Positions 24,610 to 36,683 are shown, counted from the first letter of the stretch. The stretch is 64,000 nucleotides of DNA from Polytrichum commune (GCA_950295325.1 OX485806.1:37202001-37266000), one strand, 5' to 3'. Numbers and translations: made by a program. Notes: generated from the letters alone by a model not told the origin.

Positions 24610-25000
24610 AGGAGAAGGGAGGAAGAAGAAGAAAGAAGAGAGGAAAGGAGGAGGAGGAGAGGGCACCCAAGACCACAAACCCCTTAACCTTCTCTTACTT
24701 AGTAGGACCTTATCCTATCCACTAAATCCTCACCCTCTAAACCAACAAGAACATGTTCTAATTCAAACATTTAAATCCAAGGCCCTTCCCCTTGCTTCAT
24801 CAAACACTACTCGCTTAACCAAAACACTCCTTAATGTCACTAAGCTTCTAATTAACCACACAAAATAGGCTTAAGGCCTAAAACATAAACCACACCAAGC
24901 CTCACTCTTTTTATACTTTTGATTGTTTCAATAACACTCCAAATGCAATTCTAAATAGATTCTAAACATAAAACAAATATGAGCACTCATTTTGGGCTCA

Positions 25001-25173
25001 TAGGGTTGTTCCAAAATTCATTGGAGAGTTCTTTGTCAATGTTGTCATTACCTGTCCATTTATAAATATTGGGGGTTTGTGTAGCCATAGTTTCTAAGTT
25101 GTTGATTCTGTCATATTTGTTGATTTGTTTATCTAGAAATCTAACGGGGCCTTTATCTGGCGTGTCTATCATG
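25001..25173 (-). pseudogene. LINE copy B, middle segment
   Basis: The minus strand encodes MIDTPDKGPVRFLDKQINKY, then NLETMATQTPNIYKWTG and ELSNEFWNNP, matching copy A from 21487 onward. It begins exactly where the 45.7-kb segment stops (PSMID), and ends exactly where the 23.5-kb segment begins (NPTITDK). The three segments are therefore one LINE split by two insertions. Confidence 0.85.
25164..25173. repeat. 10-bp target duplication, left copy (GTCTATCATG)
   Basis: GTCTATCATG here is repeated at 45711-45720. In the LINE it occurs once, as the codons for S-M-I-D on the minus strand. Its duplication brackets the 20.5-kb element. Eight to eleven bases, most often nine, is the range for Mutator-like elements. 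Confidence 0.9.
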
Positions 25174-25207
25174 CAACGACGCTACCGTGTGAGCGGTGAG
25201 CAGAAAA
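25174..25207 (+). repeat. Left terminal inverted repeat of the giant MULE
   Basis: It starts CAACGACGCTACCGTGTGAG and contains one GGTGAGC followed by AGAAAA. It pairs with the right end at about 45663-45710. The inner GTGAGCGGTGAGC core is identical in both ends. Confidence 0.85.
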
Positions 25208-25755
25208 AAGTCAACGCTTTCCAATTATAGTAATAAAATTTCCAAATTTAAAATCCATAAATAGAAAAATGTGGGACCTCTTTTTTTAGTAAAAATGATG
25301 GACCTATTTCCGTGGAAATTTTGAGGGATTTAAGGACAGAGACTTGGTTTTAGGGTACCTTTCAGAGAGACTAATTCACATGATTTACTTAAACCAGGGA
25401 ACTTTTGACTGTCCATATTATGGTGAGAGCCGCTTAATCATAGGCTATGGTCACAACGTAAGAGAAAATTCTAAGTCATAAAATTAAAGCATTCAAGCAT
25501 TCAAGCAAAGTAGCAAAACTCGTACCATTCAATAACATCTAAAACTACTGTTGGAAGGAGAGACCCATAAATATTTAGAAACCTTTATAGATATTTAAAA
25601 ACGATTACAATTCACATCATGTAGATAATAATAGGTCTGAAATATCAGCGATATTTTCGGAAAACGTGCACTCACACTATAGTATACTCAACGCAATAAT
25701 ACTTAGCGACAAATTATAAATAAGGGGGGCAGCCTAGCTCCTATAGGTATCCACG
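25208..25755. other. Non-coding left subterminal region of the MULE
   Basis: AT-rich sequence with no supported frame between the left TIR and the end of the transposase gene. It should contain the transposase polyadenylation region, but I see no decisive signal. Confidence 0.4.
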
Positions 25756-28700
25756 CTAAGGTCCCACATGCTTCATGATGCCACTTTCGAGGAGGTGCTT
25801 CACTTCATTGAAACTAAGACTCGGAGCATGGATGAAAGTGTCTTCGTATTGATCCAAGTTGCAGGTCACACGGAAGATGAAGTACAAGTGCTTGCAGTTC
25901 ACCCAAGTGCGCCGCTTTCCAAGTGCTCTTGCTGACATCTCCACGAAATCCGGGCAGGTGCACGACGGGAAGGTGCTGATAGTGATACGGTACTCTTCAA
26001 CCTTAGCCTTCTTTCGGGACTGGAAGAGAATGATGCAGCCGATCCCTGGGTGAGGTATCATTGTGACGGAGGTGATTTGTCCGTCGACGTTGAGGGCTGA
26101 CTCCCACTTGTTGCGTTGTTGGACGCATGGTCCGTTGATACTGCGTCGGATCTTCTTTCCAAACCTCAGCGTAGGGTATTGATCGGCTTGGGCCGGAGTA
26201 GGGAGTTCGGCCATGGATGAGGCAACATTGGAGGAGTCGCCGAAGAATCTTCTGGGTGACACATCTTGACGCTGCTGAAGTTGGAATCCCCCTTCTTCAA
26301 GGGCCAGAACCTCCTGGAGAATGAGGTTTGTCCCAGTGAGGACAGGCCAGACGTCCGGGACATCCGGACGGTGCTGCACTCACTTCCTCCTGGTGCCTTT
26401 GACACATCTTTCAATGTCGTCGTTGCAGAAGAAGAATTGTGTCAAGAATTCCTTGTTCTTCTTGTAGTCGCGCATGTAGCCGGTGTACGTAGGAGCTGGA
26501 GTACTTTTACCATGCCGAACGATCTTCTGGGTGCACTTGGTCTTTGTGCGAGCTTGCATGGCGAAGCAGGCCTTGGCGGAAGTCTTGGGCAGTCTAGAAA
26601 TGTGCCACTTGGAGACATCGCAGTGGGTCTCCTGAATGTTATTGACGTGGGTGACCCGTTGTGGAATCGATTTCTCGGGTGATTGTGCTAGGGGCAGGTC
26701 TGATGGTGTGGAGGAATCCGTACGTGCCTTGGTTGACCTAGTGCTCACTCGTGGATGAGAGAAGCTAACCTTGTCGGGTCTATGTGAATCATGATCAGAA
26801 CCAGGGGGCATATCAAGTTTGCGCTTGGTGGTGCCAAAGACCTCCTCTCCTTCGAGTTGGGGTTTGCGGGTGCACCAATGCTCTGCTCCAGGCATGTGCT
26901 CGAGTGCTGCAACAATTCTCTTGGCGTCACCGGATCGTTGTGCAGCACGAAGGCGGAGTTCTTCCTTTCCTGGGCCAGTACCAGAGCGATCACCCTTCAA
27001 GTAGGCGTAGTAGTTCGTACATTGCATGAACGCCCTCACAAAATCATCGACGGTCGCAACATACAGATCAGAGCCACGGTTTCCAGACTGCTGAAGCCAT
27101 TTGTTATGGACTGTCTCGGAGAGGTTGCAAGATGGCATCTCTGCCAACTCAGAATCTGTGAAATTCTGAGAGAAATCAAGAAAATGTAGTGAGAATGCTT
27201 TGTACAAAAACAGGCTAAAATCCTAAACTGACACCCACAAACAAAAAAACCCACAAAAACAAAACAAAATCCAAAAAAAAATTCGGACCAAAAAGCGAAA
27301 CACACACTGTGGGTGGGTACTCACTAGTTGCATGAAACCACCCCATTGACGGTAACGAAAGTGCCAGAATGCAAGCCATGTATCAAGGTCTTTGATTCCT
27401 TCCTCGGATGCAGCTCCAGAGGATAGCCACCAAGCCCGGATGGCAAGATAACAGGACTCGGACTGCTCGGGAGTCTTGGCATCCTTGTACTGCTTGCATA
27501 ACAACTTGTGTTGCTATTGGAGGTCGGGCTTGATATGGGTGGCGGTGTGGCGCTCCATAGACACTGTCCAATGCAATAGACATGTCCTCTCGCGAGACTC
27601 CATAGGAACCTTGGGATCACCGTTGCCATAGATAATCCTAACTGCATTCCAATTGGCTTGTGCACTGTCCGCCATGAACCCTTTGAAGTTAACTTTAGCA
27701 ATGCCATGTTTGAGCATAACTTCATTGAGCCCATGCCATAGAAGGCTCTGCGCCGCGACATCCTCAGACTGCATATCACAAACTGCAATAGTCATAACCC
27801 GGCAGTAGGCCGAGTCATAGACATGGCAAACCATGGTCGTCCACCCCTTGACACGCTTGACATGGTCAAACATGACCCAAGCATCCTGCAAATCACCGTG
27901 TGGTTGCATTCTCCTGACAAGGTCCACTCCAGACCCAGGGCCCACCTCGGACATCTTGAAGACGTAGACTTTCTCCAACAGCTTTCCTTGGCCTGGGAAT
28001 TTATTTTCTTGCACATAGGGCCAACTGCTATGACCTCTAAGTCCGGTGATGCTGTCAATGATCCCCCTCGGCCAATGCGCTTGAAGGAAGTGATAGTGTT
28101 TCGAATACTCGGGGTGCTGAGGTGTTGGTACCTGTCCATGACAAACTTCATGGACTCGAGGTCCATAACTTTATTGGGATCAGATCCCGTGCGTAGAAGA
28201 TACTTGGCCAGGAACTCTTTACTTGCAGCCAATGCAATGGCAGAGTTGGTGGCGGTGGGAGTCCGCTCAACCTCTCTACCAATGAGATCATGAATTTCGA
28301 CCTTAGATTCTCTACAGACACCTTGCGAAACGGGGTGATGGTGATGACCCATATGGATGCATGCACGAGTCATGTCACCTCTGCCAAGAACATAGTACAT
28401 CTTAGCCTGGCAAGTATCAAGACAATAGGGTGGTGTCTTACAGACCTTACAAACGAGAGATGACCCAGCTGGGGGATCAACATCTGCGGTGAAGGGTGAG
28501 GGGGTACAGCCTTCCCATTCGGTCTCGTTGACGTCAGTGGCTCGATTGGGGCGGTTGAGATAATCACATCCCTCGTTATGACAGCAGAGATGGCCAACAC
28601 AAGATGAAAACCGGAAGGTCAAGCCGAGATCATTAGTAATGTTAGAGGTTTTTGTCCTACACCAAGCATGACCGTCGAAACGCTTGTCCATTCCGAACAT

Positions 28701-29423
28701 GAGTCTAGCATGGGAATGGGGAGCATCAGCTCCGAGAGGAGGAAACTCAAAGATGACGTCGCCGTCAAAAACAGAGGGGAGGAAGTCAACCTTCTCATGC
28801 CTAACGGATTCATAATCAATACTCTTGAGGATGTTCTTGGACCCTGGTCGGGTTGCAAGCAACTTCAATTGCTGGACAACACTGGGACGATCTATGGAGA
28901 CACCTGGGTGAACTGGGGGTCTGGAAGTAGGTGGTTGACTCACAGTAGGCGAGTGTGGAATCCTGAGAGGATTGATGAAGGGCTGATCCTGCGATGGAGG
29001 TGGGGTAATGTCTGAGGCAGGTGGCACATCATCATCAGAGTCATCGCTGAGCAAGGTAACCTCTTGGATGCCGGGCTCCTTCTTGACCGTCGCCAGAAGA
29101 GGAGCCTGCGTGGTGGAGGTGAGGGACACGCCTGGTGTAAGCAACACAGTTGTGGTGGCCATCTCCGACTCGGTGACACCTATGGCCTTGTACTTTGCAG
29201 GGAGCAAAAACCAAACCCTACCATCGTCAATGCGAAAGGACATCTGAAGGACAGTGTGAATCAAGTCACCGTTGTCATCAAAGACCTCTTCCTCGACATG
29301 AATTGAGTCTGGGTGGAATCTAAACCTCAGACTAAGGAACGACTCCGCGACTTTGGCTAGACCATCATCTCCTAGAGGGATCATAAGGGGGATGGAATGG
29401 TGCAGTGCTCGGATGGTGGCCAT
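25756..29423 (-). pseudogene. MULE transposase gene (zinc cluster, DDE, SWIM), broken
   Basis: Transcribed leftward from ATG at 29423. The N-terminal 270 residues are unfamiliar. A Cys/His cluster follows at about 28.3-28.6 kb (CVGHLCCHNEGC; CKVCKTPPYC; ACIHMGHHHHPV), which resembles a zinc DNA-binding module. The DDE region lies at about 27.95-27.55 kb: VMFDHVKRVKGW, then GFMADSAQANW, then CLLHW, the D-D and C-x-x-H spacing of MULE cores. An intron at 27166-27324 has GT-AG ends and keeps phase. A SWIM finger (CTCPDF ... CKHLYFIF, about 25885-25965) lies near the C-terminus, as usual in MULE transposases. Lesions: a one-base frameshift near 28016-28020, TAG at 27514-27516 in place of a probable Gln, and TGA at 26380-26382. 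The family is divergent from well-known MuDR proteins, so DDE assignment is moderate; SWIM is clear. Confidence 0.7.
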
Positions 29424-29507
29424 TGTAGAAGGAATGTAAATGCGAGCACACAGAAGGGAGTGGCCAAATGGGCAATGGAATTAAGCTGAGCAGAAAGTGG
29501 GGCGGTG

Positions 29508-29513
29508 TATATA
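29508..29513 (-). promoter_or_regulatory. TATA-like box of the transposase gene
   Basis: TATATA (CACTATATACACC on the minus strand) lies about 85 bp upstream of the transposase start codon, a normal distance for a plant promoter with a short leader. Inference from sequence only. Confidence 0.45.
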
Positions 29514-29887
29514 GTGATGTGGTTAGAAGGGCATGGCAAGATGGAATCTATGAAAGACGGCGGAGACTTGGATTAGTAGTGGAATAATAAGCGGACTCAT
29601 GATAGCAACATGATTAAGAACTGAAAATGCAATGCAACAATTACTTAAGTTAGTCATGAACATATGCCAATCCAATGTAGATATAAAGAACAAACATGAG
29701 GTTGAATGCCGAGAGCCGTAATTATAAATACACCAGAGACCACGTGAACCATTTAGTGGATGTAAGCGACATTAAAATAGATATTGGCAAATAAGGTCAT
29801 AAGAATGACGGCCGCCACGAATAATGTGGAGAGCATGATAGTAGCTATGCAATAATAAATTCTAACAAATAGAATGCAACAATGTGA

Positions 29888-30313
29888 TTAACGACGAAGA
29901 CGCTTATGGGGACCTTTGCCATTTTTGTCACCGTCATGTTTATGACAATGGTCAATCCCTAAACTATGAACTGCAATGCATCCTGCGCAACCGAGTCCTT
30001 GATGTTTGGGACGTGGGGCACCCCTTGATAGAGATCTAGAGTAAGTTCCCGGTTTAATAACCCCTACTTTAGAATAGGCATGATTATGGAAAGTAGACTT
30101 GTCCTCTATCATCTTTGCATCATCCGCCTGCAAAGATGGAGACCGTGGATGTGGAGTGTGATCTGCGACCGCCGGAGTAACGGAGCAGTCAGGGGGGTTG
30201 GCAATCTTCATGTTGTTGTCGACTGTAGAACCATCGATGGACAACGTGGTGTGAATTTGAGATGAAATAGGAGCACCTAAAGGAGCAAGACTTGGGAGAC
30301 CATCAGTACCCAT
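29888..30313 (-). CDS. Small basic protein, second minus-strand ORF of the MULE
   Basis: I chose the start at 30313 (MGTDGLPSLAPLG), giving 141 residues; an upstream in-frame extension to 30463 is hydrophobic and unlikely. The N-terminal half is Pro/Ser/Thr-rich. The C-terminus has CAGCIAVHSLGIDHCHKH, a possible zinc-binding Cys/His group, and a basic tail KGPHKRLRR that could be a nuclear localisation signal. A TATATAA-like box lies about 55-60 bp upstream on the minus strand (near 30366-30373). It sits between the transposase gene and the divergent methyltransferase-like gene. I do not recognise the family. It is the only undamaged frame of the element, which may mean it is short rather than functional. 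Confidence 0.45.
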   Translation of the reverse strand: MGTDGLPSLAPLGAPISSQIHTTLSIDGSTVDNNMKIANPPDCSVTPAVADHTPHPRSPSLQADDAKMIEDKSTFHNHAYSKVGVIKPGTYSRSLSRGAPRPKHQGLGCAGCIAVHSLGIDHCHKHDGDKNGKGPHKRLRR

Positions 30314-30684
30314 TGGAGAAGGATATGATGATATGACATGAAGGAATGGGTACAAGTAATGGGGTATTATATACACCAAGGGTAGACACCAATACCCGAA
30401 TATTTGACAACCTGGTAGATCAATTAATAGACAATATATATTCATGTAAATAGTGGACAACATGTTTCATTTAGGATTAGATGTACTACCATAATAGTCA
30501 TTACTTTATCAAAACAATATAGCTGACACCGATTAGGTAGATTAGACACTAGCGGCGCCTTTTGTAGTGTTTTAATGCAGTGTGGATAAACCGAGGAATA
30601 AATAAAGAAATTGCAGGTTAATTATCTAAATCCAAGATAATAGGAACATAATCATGGCGCCTAGATGCTTGAGTATGGTAAGAG
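30314..30684. promoter_or_regulatory. Divergent intergenic region of the MULE
   Basis: About 370 bp separate the small minus-strand ORF from the first plus-strand exon. Both units must start transcription here or near here. A TATA-like box for the minus unit lies near 30366-30373; I see no clear counterpart for the plus unit. Confidence 0.4.
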
Positions 30685-30963
30685 ATGAACACTCGGTCGA
30701 GAGCGAGAGCAGAACGAGAAGTGAGGAGGAGTATTGAGAAACAGAGGCGGATTGAAAGAAATGAGAGGTTCGCTACTAGAGATAACGTAGTGACCCCATA
30801 CAAATTGAGGTCAACCATGGGAAGAAAAGGAGATAATTCAAAAAAAGCTACTCACAGTCGTTCAAAGCGATATGTTGAGTCATTTGAAAAGGCGGAGGTT
30901 GCTCCCATTAGGTTATTCTCTTTAGGAGAGGAAGACAACTCTGTGAAAAACGAAGAAATTCAG
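30685..30963 (+). CDS. Cargo gene exon 1 (basic N-terminus)
   Basis: ATG at 30685 opens 93 codons ending at a CAG|GTATGC donor. The product is rich in Arg and Lys (MNTRSRARAEREVRRSIEKQ at the start; KKATHSRSKRY later) and could bind nucleic acid or direct nuclear import. It ends in an acidic stretch (GEEDNSVKNEE). No domain was recognised. Confidence 0.5.
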
Positions 30964-31059
30964 GTATGCTCTGGTTACATTACATTCATGTTGAATTTAT
31001 TCAAAGTTTATGAGTCCCCGGCATAGTTGGCTTGAAAGGGAATCATTATGTCTTCAGAG

Positions 31060-31331
31060 GTAGCTTCCCTATACAATCAACATCAATTGTTGAAGATACT
31101 TTGTCGCATCATTGCAAGTTTGGAACCAAACCTAAACCTGGTTCCGGGCAGAGGCAACAGCAACTAGGAAGCGCAGCATCGAGTGAATCTACTTCGGAAA
31201 ACACTAGGCAACAGATCATTCGGAACAGTGAGGACGTTGAGTGCGAAGAGGAAAGATTGGGTCGAGAGGAAGCCAACATGGAGACCGATGGCGAGTACTC
31301 TACAGAAGAGGTCAACCAGTTAAACCAATGA
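31060..31331 (+). pseudogene. Cargo gene exon 2, frame-broken
   Basis: After an AG acceptor at 31058-31059 the in-phase frame reads VASLYNQHQLLKILCRIIASLEPN and then hits TAG near 31166. A second frame continues with a plausible acidic segment (SESTSENTRQQIIRNSEDVECEEERLGREE) to a stop near 31331. The two together look like one exon damaged by an indel. The donor to the next exon is uncertain. Confidence 0.4.
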
Positions 31332-31422
31332 AAATTATTTCAATTTGTCTTGTTGTTTGGAATGTAAATAATGAAGGGTAGGGTTTCATTCCCCGAACCC
31401 TGATTGTTTTCCTAAATCTAAA

Positions 31423-34400
31423 TCGTAGAAGGTGGGCTATAGGCTTAGATTTCAGGTTCTCCCATTATGTGGTTGTTGAATATATGGGGTTCGGGACCGA
31501 ACCCTTCATTTGGAGGTCCCTAAGTGGCCTCATTTCAGGTTAGAATCTTACACTTTGAAGCCTCGGCTCTACATTGAGATTTCGGGTGCTCACTTTATAT
31601 ATGTGTAGTTGGCCTCAATTCAGGTTAGAATCTAACACCTTGAAGGAAGGCTATAGGTTCATATTTCAGGTTCTCGCATTATGAGGCTATCCAATATATG
31701 GGGTTCAGGACCGAACCCTTCATTTGCAGGTGAATAAGTGGCCTCATTTCAGGTTGGAAGCTAACGAATGAAGCCTCAGTTCTAGGTTGAGATTTCGGGT
31801 GCTCACTTTATATAAGTCCAGATGGCCTCATTTCAGGTTAGAATCTAACACTTTGAAACCTCGGCTCTACATTGAGATTTCGGGTGCTAAGTTTATATAA
31901 GTCTAGTTGGCCTCATTTCAGGTTAGAATCTAACACTTTGAAGCCTCGGCTCTACTTTGAGAATTCGTGTGCTCACTTTATATATGTCTAGTTGGCCTCA
32001 TTTCAGGTTGGAATCTTACAATTAGAGGCCTCCTCTCTAGGTTCAGATTTTAGGTGATCAATCTATGTTGTCTTAGTTGGCCTCATTTCGGGTTAGAATC
32101 TAAGTTTTTGAAAGTGGCATATAGGCTTAGACATCAGGTTATCACTTTATGTGGAAGTCCAATATATGGGTTTCGGGACCGAAACCTTCCTTTGGAGGTC
32201 CCTGGGTGGCCTCATTTCAACTTAGAAACGAACACTTTGAAGCCTCGGCTCCACTTTGAGATTTCGGGTGCTCACTTTATGTATGTCTTGTTGGCCTCAT
32301 TTCAGGTTAGAATCTTGAATTTGAAGGTGGGCTATAGGCTAAGATTTCAGGTTCTCACTCTATGTTGATTTAGTTCGCCTCCTTTAAGGTTAGAATCTAA
32401 CTCTTTGAAAGTGGCCTATAGGCTTAGATCTCTGGTAGTCACTTTATGTGGGTGTCCAATATATGGGTTTCGGGACAGAAACCTTCCTTTTGAGGTCCCT
32501 AAATGGCCTCATTTCAAGATAGAATCTTACATTTTGAAGCCTCGGCTCTACTTTGAGAATTCGGGTACTAAGTTTATATAAGTTTAGTTGGCCTCATCTC
32601 AGGTTAGAATCTAACACTTTGAAGCCTCGGCTCTACATTGAGATTTCGGGTGCTCACTTTATATATGTCTAGTTGGCCTCATTTCGGGTTAAAATCTAAC
32701 ACTTTGAAGCCTCGGCTCTACATTCAGATTTCGGGTGCTCACTTTATATATGTCTAGTTGGCCTCAATTCAGGTTAGAATCTAACACTTTGAAGCCTCGG
32801 CTCTACATTGAGATTTCGGGTGCTCACTTTATATATGTCTAGTTGGCCTCATTTCAGGTTAGAATCTAACACTTTGAAGCCTCGGCTCTACTTTGAAAAT
32901 TCGTGTGCTCACTTTATATATGTCTAGTGGGCCTCATTTCAGGTTGGAATCTAACACTTTGAAGCCTCGTCTCTACATTGAGATTTCGGGTGCTCACTTT
33001 ATATATGTCTAGTTGGCCTCATTTCAGGTTAGAATCTAACACTTTGAAGCCTCGGCTCTACTTTGAGAATTCGTGTGCTCACTTTATATATGTCTAGTTG
33101 GCCTCATTTCAAGTTGGAATCTTACAATTAGAGGCCTCCTCTCTAGGTTCAGATTTTAGGTGATCAATCTATGTTGTCTTAGTTGGCCTCATTTCGGGTT
33201 AGAATCTAAGTTTTTGAAAGTGGCATATAGGCTTAGACATCATGTTATCACTTTATGTGGAAGTCCAATATATGGGTTTCGGGACCGAAACCTTCCTTTG
33301 GAGGTCCCTGGGTGGCCTCATTTCAACTTAGAAACGAACACTTTGAAGCCTCGGCTCCACTTTGAGATTTCGGGTGCTCACTTTATGTATGTCTTGTTGG
33401 CCTCATTTCAGGTTAGAATCTTGAATTTGAAGGTGGGCTATAGGCTAAGATTTCAGGTTCTCACTCTATGTTGATTTAGTTCGCCTCATTTAAGGTTAGA
33501 ATCTAACTCTTTGAAAGTGGCCTATAGGCTTAGATCTCTGGTAGTCACTTTATGTGGGTGTCCAATATATGGGTTTCGGGACCGAAACCTTCCTTTTGAG
33601 GTCTAGAGGGTCAGACCCTGAGATCTCGGCGTCAAGGTTCAAATTACAGGTACTCACTTTATATAAGTCTAGTTGGCCTCATTTCAGGTTAGAGTCTTAA
33701 GCTTTGAAGCTTTGAGGATGGGCTCTAAGCTTAGATTTCATGTTCTCAGATTATGTGGCTGTCCAATATATGGGGTTCGGGACCGAAACCTTCATTTGGA
33801 GGTCCCTAGGCTGTCCAATAGATGGGGTTCGGGACCTAAACCTTCCTTTGGCGGTCCCTAGGTTGTCCAATATATGGGGTTCAGGACCGAAACCTTCTTT
33901 TGGAGGTCCCTAGGTGGGCTCATTTGAATTTAGAGACTAACACTTTCAAGCCTCGGCTCTACTTTGAGATTTCAAGTGCTCACTTTATATGTGTGTAGTT
34001 GGCCATATTTCAAGTTAGAATGTAGAATTTGAGGATGGGCTCTAGGCTTAGATTTCAGGTTCTCACATTATGTGGTTGTCCAATATATGGGGTTCGGGAC
34101 CGAACCCTTTATTTGGAGGTGCCTAAGTGGCCTCATTTCAGGTTAGAAGCTAACGAATGAAGCCTCGGTTCTAGGTTCAGATTTCGGGTGCTCACTTTAT
34201 ATAAGTCTACATGGCCTCATTTCAGGTTAGAATCTCACACCTTGAAGGAGGGCTATAGGCTCAGATTTCAAGTTCTCATAATTATGTGGTTGTCCAATAT
34301 ATGGGGTTCGGGACCGAACCCTTCATTTGGAGGTGCCTAAGTGGCCTCATTTCAGGTTAGAAGCTAACGAATGAAGCCTCGGTTCTAGGTTTAGATTTCG

Positions 34401-36600
34401 GGTGCTCACTTTATATAAGTCTACATGGGCTCATTTCAGGTTAGAATCTCACACCTTGAAGCCTTGGCTCTACTTTGAGAATTCGGGTGCTCACTTTATA
34501 TATGTCTAGTTGGCCTCATTTCATGTTAGAATCTCACACCTTGAAGGAGGGCTATAGGCTCAGATTTCAAGTTCTCACATTATGTGGCTGTCCAATATAT
34601 GGGGTTCGGGACCGAACCCTTCATTTGGAGGTGCCTAAGTGGCCTCATTTCATGTTAGAAGCTAACGAATGAAGCCTCGGTTCTAGGTTCAGATTTCGGG
34701 TGCTCACTTTATATAAGTCTACATGGCCTCATTTCATGTTAGAATCTCACACCTTGAAGCCTCGGCTCTACTTTGAGAATTCGGGTGCTCACTTTATATA
34801 TGTCTAGTTGGCCTCATTTCATGTTAGAATCTCACACCTTGAATGAGGGCTATAGGCTCAGATTTCAAGTTCTCATAATTATGTGGCTGTCCAATATATG
34901 GGGTTCGGGACCGAACCCTTCATTTGGAGGTGCCTAAGTGGCCTCATTTCATGTTAGAAGCTAACGAATGAAGCCTCGGTTCTAGGTTCAGATTTCGGGT
35001 GCTCACTTTATATAAGTCTACATGGCCTCATTTCAGGTTAGAATCTCACACCTTGAAGCCTCGGCTCTACTTTGAAAATTCGGGTGCTCACTTTATATAT
35101 GTCTAGTTGGCCTCATTTCAGGTTAGAATCTCACACCTTGAAGGAGGGCTATATGCTCAGATTTCAAGTTCTCAGATTTATGTGGCTGTCCAATATATGG
35201 GGTTCGGGACCGAACCCTTCATTTGGAGGTGCCTAAGTGGCCTCATTTCATGTTAGAAGCTAACGAATGAAGCCTCGGTTCTAGGTTCAGATTTCGGGTG
35301 CTCACTTTATATAAGTCTACATGGGCTCATTTCAGGTTAGAATCTCACACCTTGAAGCCTTGGCTCTACTTTGAGAATTCGGGTGCTCACTTTATATATG
35401 TCTAATTCGCCTCATTTCATGTTAGAATCTCACACCTTGAAGGAGGGCTATAGGCTCAGATTTCAAGTTCTCACATTATGTGGCTGTCCAATATATGGGG
35501 TTCGGGACCGAACCCTTCATTTGGAGGTGCCTAAGTGGCCTCATTTCATGTTAGAAGCTAACGAATGAAGCCTCGGTTCTAGGTTCAGATTTCGGGTGCT
35601 CACTTTATATAAGTCTACATGGCCTCATTTCAGGTTAGAATCTCACACCTTGAAGCCTCGGCTCTACTTTGAAAATTCGGGTGCTCACTTTATATATGTC
35701 TAGTTGGCCTCATTTCATGTTAGAATCTCACACCTTGAAGGAGGGCTATAGGCTCAGATTTCAAGTTCTCACATTATGTGGCTGTCCAATATATGGGGTT
35801 CGGGACCGAACCCTTTATTTCGAGGTGCCTAAGTGGCCTCATTTCAGGTTAGAAGCTAACGAATGAAGCCTCGGTTCTAGGTTCAGATTTCGGGTGCTCA
35901 CTTTATATAAGTCTACATGGCCTCATTTCATGTTAGAATCTCACACCTTGAAGCCTCGGCTCTACTTTGAGAATTCGGGTGCTCACTTTATATATGTCTA
36001 GTTGGCCTCATTTCATGTTAGAATCTCACACCTTGAAGGAGGGCTATAGGCTCAGATTTCAAGTTCTCATAATTATGTGGCTGTCCAATATATGGGGTTC
36101 GGGACCGAACCCTTCATTTGGAGGTGCCTAAGTGGCCTCATTTCAGGTTAGAAGCTAACGAATGAAGCCTCGATTCTAGGTTCAGATTTCGGGTGCTCAC
36201 TTTATATAAGTCTACATGGCCTCATTTCAGGTTAGAATCTCACACCTTGAAGCCTCGGCTCTACTTTGAGAATTCGGGTGCTCACTTTATATATGTCTAG
36301 TTGGCCTCATTTCAAGTTAGAATGTAGTATTTGAAGCTGGGCTCTAGGCTTAGATTTCACGTTCTCAGATTATGTGGTTGTCCAATATATATGGGGTTCG
36401 GGACCGAAACCTTCCTTAGGAGGTCCCTAGGGGGGCTCATTTCAACTTAGAAACTAACACTTTCAAGCCTCGGTTATACTTTGAGATTTCAAATGCTCAC
36501 TTTATATGTGTATAGTTGGCCTCATTTTAGGTTAGAATGTAGTACTTGAAGATGGGCTATAGGCTAAGATTTCAGGTTCTCACATTATATGGCTCTAATG
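31423..36600 (+). repeat. Tandem-repeat array 1 in the cargo gene (plus orientation)
   Basis: A 5.2-kb array of one family. The basic unit is 85 bp, seen exactly at 32590, 32675, 32760 and 32845: GGCCTCATTTCAGGTTAGAA, then TCTAACACTTTGAAGCCTCG, then a GATTTCGGGTGCTCACTTTA segment and TATA(T/A)GTCTAGTT. A longer unit adds CCAATATATGGGGTTCGGGA and the hairpin arm CCGAACCC. From about 34.2 to 36.3 kb these are organised as a higher-order repeat of 298-299 bp (starts at 34512, 34810, 35109, 35408, 35706, 36004, 36303). An identical-looking block of about 0.5 kb recurs 1,106 bp apart (about 31.98-32.51 and 33.09-33.62 kb). Open frames across it are repeat artefacts. Confidence 0.9.
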
Positions 36601-36683
36601 GTTAGAGGTTAATTACAAAGCAACATTATCAATTTGGGTCAAATGATACTTACTTTGATCTACAATGTGTTGACTCTTTGGTA

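Larger units (their letters stand above)
23518..25000. mobile_element. 1,483-bp insertion in LINE B (solo-LTR-like, TG...CA)
   Basis: The insertion separates LINE codons that are adjacent in copy A. It starts TGTGAGGCC and ends GGGCTCA, so it has TG...CA termini like an LTR. It is flanked on both sides by TAGGGTT (23511-23517 and 25001-25007). A 7-bp duplication is longer than the usual 5 bp of LTR elements. The ends also share imperfect inverted TGAG(G/C)CCAAA, so a DNA element with short TIRs is an alternative. There is no coding sequence; the interior holds a minisatellite and a GA run. Confidence 0.65.

Noticed and set aside
24476-24676. Minus-strand Leu/Ser/Pro-rich 66-codon frame
   Set aside because: It spans the (GA)n microsatellite and purine tract of the 1,483-bp insertion.
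23511-25007. TAGGGTT flanks as interstitial telomere repeat
   Set aside because: Single TAGGGTT copies on each side, identical to the LINE codons at the site; they are a target duplication, not a telomeric array.
28668-29306. Plus-strand frames opposite the transposase gene
   Set aside because: They are antisense shadows; the minus-strand frame of 543 codons with zinc-cluster motifs is the real one.
32054-36600. Plus-strand open frames of 62-104 codons inside the tandem-repeat arrays, some repeated almost identically
   Set aside because: They follow the repeat unit and its higher-order copies, shift frame between unit types and start at arbitrary points. They are by-products of repetition, not genes.
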